Of a DNA stretch of 37,922 nt, positions 36,564 to 37,922 are shown in pieces; positions within the stretch are counted from its first letter, which is position 1; every line of letters begins with the position of its first letter. The position numbers and the translations under genes were made by a program. Origin of the DNA: an uncultured Steroidobacter sp. (GTDB lineage: Bacteria > Pseudomonadota > Gammaproteobacteria > Steroidobacterales > Steroidobacteraceae); the NCBI GenBank assembly GCA_946478975.1, contig CAMLEO010000029.1, positions 1-37,922 on the forward strand. The letters run 5' to 3'. Below the pieces are notes generated by a model. That model was given only the letters and a program-made list of their open reading frames with translations. It was not told where the DNA came from and did no database searches.

Positions 36564-37922
36564 GAATAGTCGGTGGGAGACATATAAACGGTCTCCACGC
36601 TTTGTATCAGCGGCTCCGCCTCCTCGTCGCGCAGGTACTGCTGGAATTCCGGATCGGCGTGGAATTCTCGCCAGTGCCTGTCCGCGTCGGCGCGGCTGAC
36701 ATGGGCGATCAAATAAACGAACGTATCTCTCCAGCGCGAATCGCCGTGAGGCACCCAATAGCCGATCGCGTTCAAACCATGCTTCGCCTGCAACTGCGAA
36801 GCGGAGCGAAATCTCGACTCCAGTGCCGGCACTTTGCCCGGGACCGCATGATAGATATTCAACTCGAACACGTTGTCGCTCACGGCAACGGGTTGCGGTT
36901 CATCGAACAGTGACAAGTCGATGGCATCGGCCATGGCTCGATAGCCAGCGTCATTGGGATGCAACTTGTCCGCCGATGCGTAACGGGGTTGCAACTGGCG
37001 AGGGTTGCCGGAATCTCGCAGCACGGCGTCGAAGTCGATCACGCCATCGAACGCTCCGCTGCTGCGGATCCATGTATTCACCGCCTGTCGCACCTGTTCC
37101 TTCGCTGGTGAATAGTAGCCAGGCACCTTTACGACGCCTGCGAAGGGAGTCAGCGTGGCACCGATGATTCTCACGCCGCGCGCGTGAGCTCGCTCGATGA
37201 GCTGACGATAGGCGCCGATCAAATCGTCCGCCTGAAATGTTTCCTCGGGGCCGGCGAGCGGCTGGCCGCCGAGCGTGGCGCCCGCGAAGCCGAGATCGTT
37301 CACGCCTTCGAGCAGCACCACGTGCGTTACTCCGGGCAAGGCGAGAGCGTCGCGATCGAAGCGAGCCAACGCGCTCGCGCCCAGCGCTTTGATCCCGAAG
37401 CCATCACGGAGCAGCCGATTGCCCGCGATGCCTTGATTCACCACCGCGATCTGGGAACCGCCACCTCGCGCATTGAGTCGGCGACTCAGGGCGCTGGGCC
37501 AGGCGCCGTCCGCGTCGAGCGTCGAACCATCGCCGTCAGTGATCGAATCGCCGAACGCGACGATCAGCCGTTGCCGCGCCCCTGCGGGCACCAGCACGGC
37601 GCTCAACGCAACGAACGATTCGGAAGTTGCATGCGCCTCGATCGATCGCGCGCTCGTGAAATCGCCGCGCGCACTGACGATCGTTCGCTTGAGTGCCAGG
37701 CCGTGCAGCGTCGGTGTAGTAACGCGTCCCGGAAAATACACGCTGACGGCGATCTCGGCCCCAGGCGCCACGACCAGATCGACGGGATCGCTGAGCGCGG
37801 GCGCACCGGGAGGAATCGTTACTGACTCACGCCCGGAAAATTTCAGCGGGCGCAGCGACGCTGGCTGGATGTCCGCCGCGTCTCTCGCCAGAGCGATGGA
37901 CGCCGAACCAATGGTCAGCGGT
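36551..37922 (-). CDS. SGNH/GDSL hydrolase with C-terminal NIPSNAP domain (5' end cut by right edge)
   Basis: The frame is open to the right edge; a GTG at 37771 is internal, because the upstream codons continue a plausible beta-rich segment (FSGRESVTIPPGAPALSDPV). The SGNH core shows block I FGDSITDGDGS with the nucleophilic serine, block II NQGIAGNRLL with the conserved Gly and Asn region, block III LEGVNDLG and block V DKLHPNDAGY with Asp and His. The core resembles extracellular esterases that deacylate plant polysaccharides. After it comes a NIPSNAP-like ferredoxin-fold domain of about 105 residues (FELNIYHAVPGKVPALESRF to the end). This fusion is unusual to my knowledge. A signal peptide, if any, lies outside the window. 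Confidence 0.85.
   Translation of the reverse strand, partial: PLTIGSASIALARDAADIQPASLRPLKFSGRESVTIPPGAPALSDPVDLVVAPGAEIAVSVYFPGRVTTPTLHGLALKRTIVSARGDFTSARSIEAHATSESFVALSAVLVPAGARQRLIVAFGDSITDGDGSTLDADGAWPSALSRRLNARGGGSQIAVVNQGIAGNRLLRDGFGIKALGASALARFDRDALALPGVTHVVLLEGVNDLGFAGATLGGQPLAGPEETFQADDLIGAYRQLIERAHARGVRIIGATLTPFAGVVKVPGYYSPAKEQVRQAVNTWIRSSGAFDGVIDFDAVLRDSGNPRQLQPRYASADKLHPNDAGYRAMADAIDLSLFDEPQPVAVSDNVFELNIYHAVPGKVPALESRFRSASQLQAKHGLNAIGYWVPHGDSRWRDTFVYLIAHVSRADADRHWREFHADPEFQQYLRDEEAEPLIQSVETVYMSPTDYSRLK

Overview
The window is a compact stretch of high-GC chromosome (well above 60% GC by eye) from a Gammaproteobacterium. The gene orders xseB-ispA-dxs and nrdR-ribD-ribE-ribBA-ribH-nusB-thiL-pgpA, the beta-lysyl EF-P pathway (epmA, epmB, efp), a FimX-type protein and topoisomerase IV (parE-parC) all point there. 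Two Hanks-type Ser/Thr kinases, a secreted GH26-type glycoside hydrolase and a rubrerythrin/Fe-S/DUF3501 cluster fit an environmental lineage close to Steroidobacteraceae or Xanthomonadales; that placement is inference. Nearly all DNA is coding. I see no rRNA, tRNA, CRISPR array, insertion sequence or prophage.

Layout. 1-2534 (+): tail of an unidentified gene, SCO1/SenC copper chaperone, psd and epmA, linked by short gaps or ATGA overlaps. 2538-6340 (-): aldo/keto reductase, a short tandem repeat, and a membrane Ser/Thr kinase with TPRs. 6429-8627: free-methionine-sulfoxide reductase (+), then efp (-) divergent from epmB (+). 8648-10699 (+): FimX-like protein with degenerate GGDEF and EAL sites, starting at TTG. 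10703-15136 (-): small membrane protein, parC, parE. 15237-17639 (-): operon of rubrerythrin, GlpC-like Fe-S protein and DUF3501, preceded by a perfect 15-bp palindrome. 17918-22074 (+): xseB-ispA-dxs (isoprenoid precursors) and folE2 (folate). 22139-23452 (-): kinase with a C-terminal cyclic-nucleotide-binding domain. 23499-29358 (-): nrdR, riboflavin pathway, nusB, thiL and pgpA. 29389-31671 (-): glyA and an HDAC-like deacylase. 31760-34576 (+): ettA and two uncharacterised proteins. 34898-37922: secreted GH26-F5/8C protein (+) convergent with an SGNH hydrolase-NIPSNAP fusion (-) that runs off the right edge.

How the genes work together. EpmB makes (R)-beta-lysine and EpmA attaches it to Lys34 of EF-P, so the translation-rescue module is nearly complete within 8 kb, and the ribosome-associated ATPase EttA lies elsewhere in the window. 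The rib operon supplies DHBP synthase, deaminase/reductase, lumazine synthase and riboflavin synthase. The RibA half of its RibBA protein lacks the zinc cysteines, so GTP cyclohydrolase II must come from elsewhere. IspA and Dxs start and extend isoprenoid synthesis. Psd and PgpA act in phospholipid synthesis.

Most of the window is conserved housekeeping DNA. The best candidates for under-described biology are the rubrerythrin/Fe-S/DUF3501 operon with its palindromic operator, the kinase-cNMP fusion, and the carbohydrate-active pair at the right edge.
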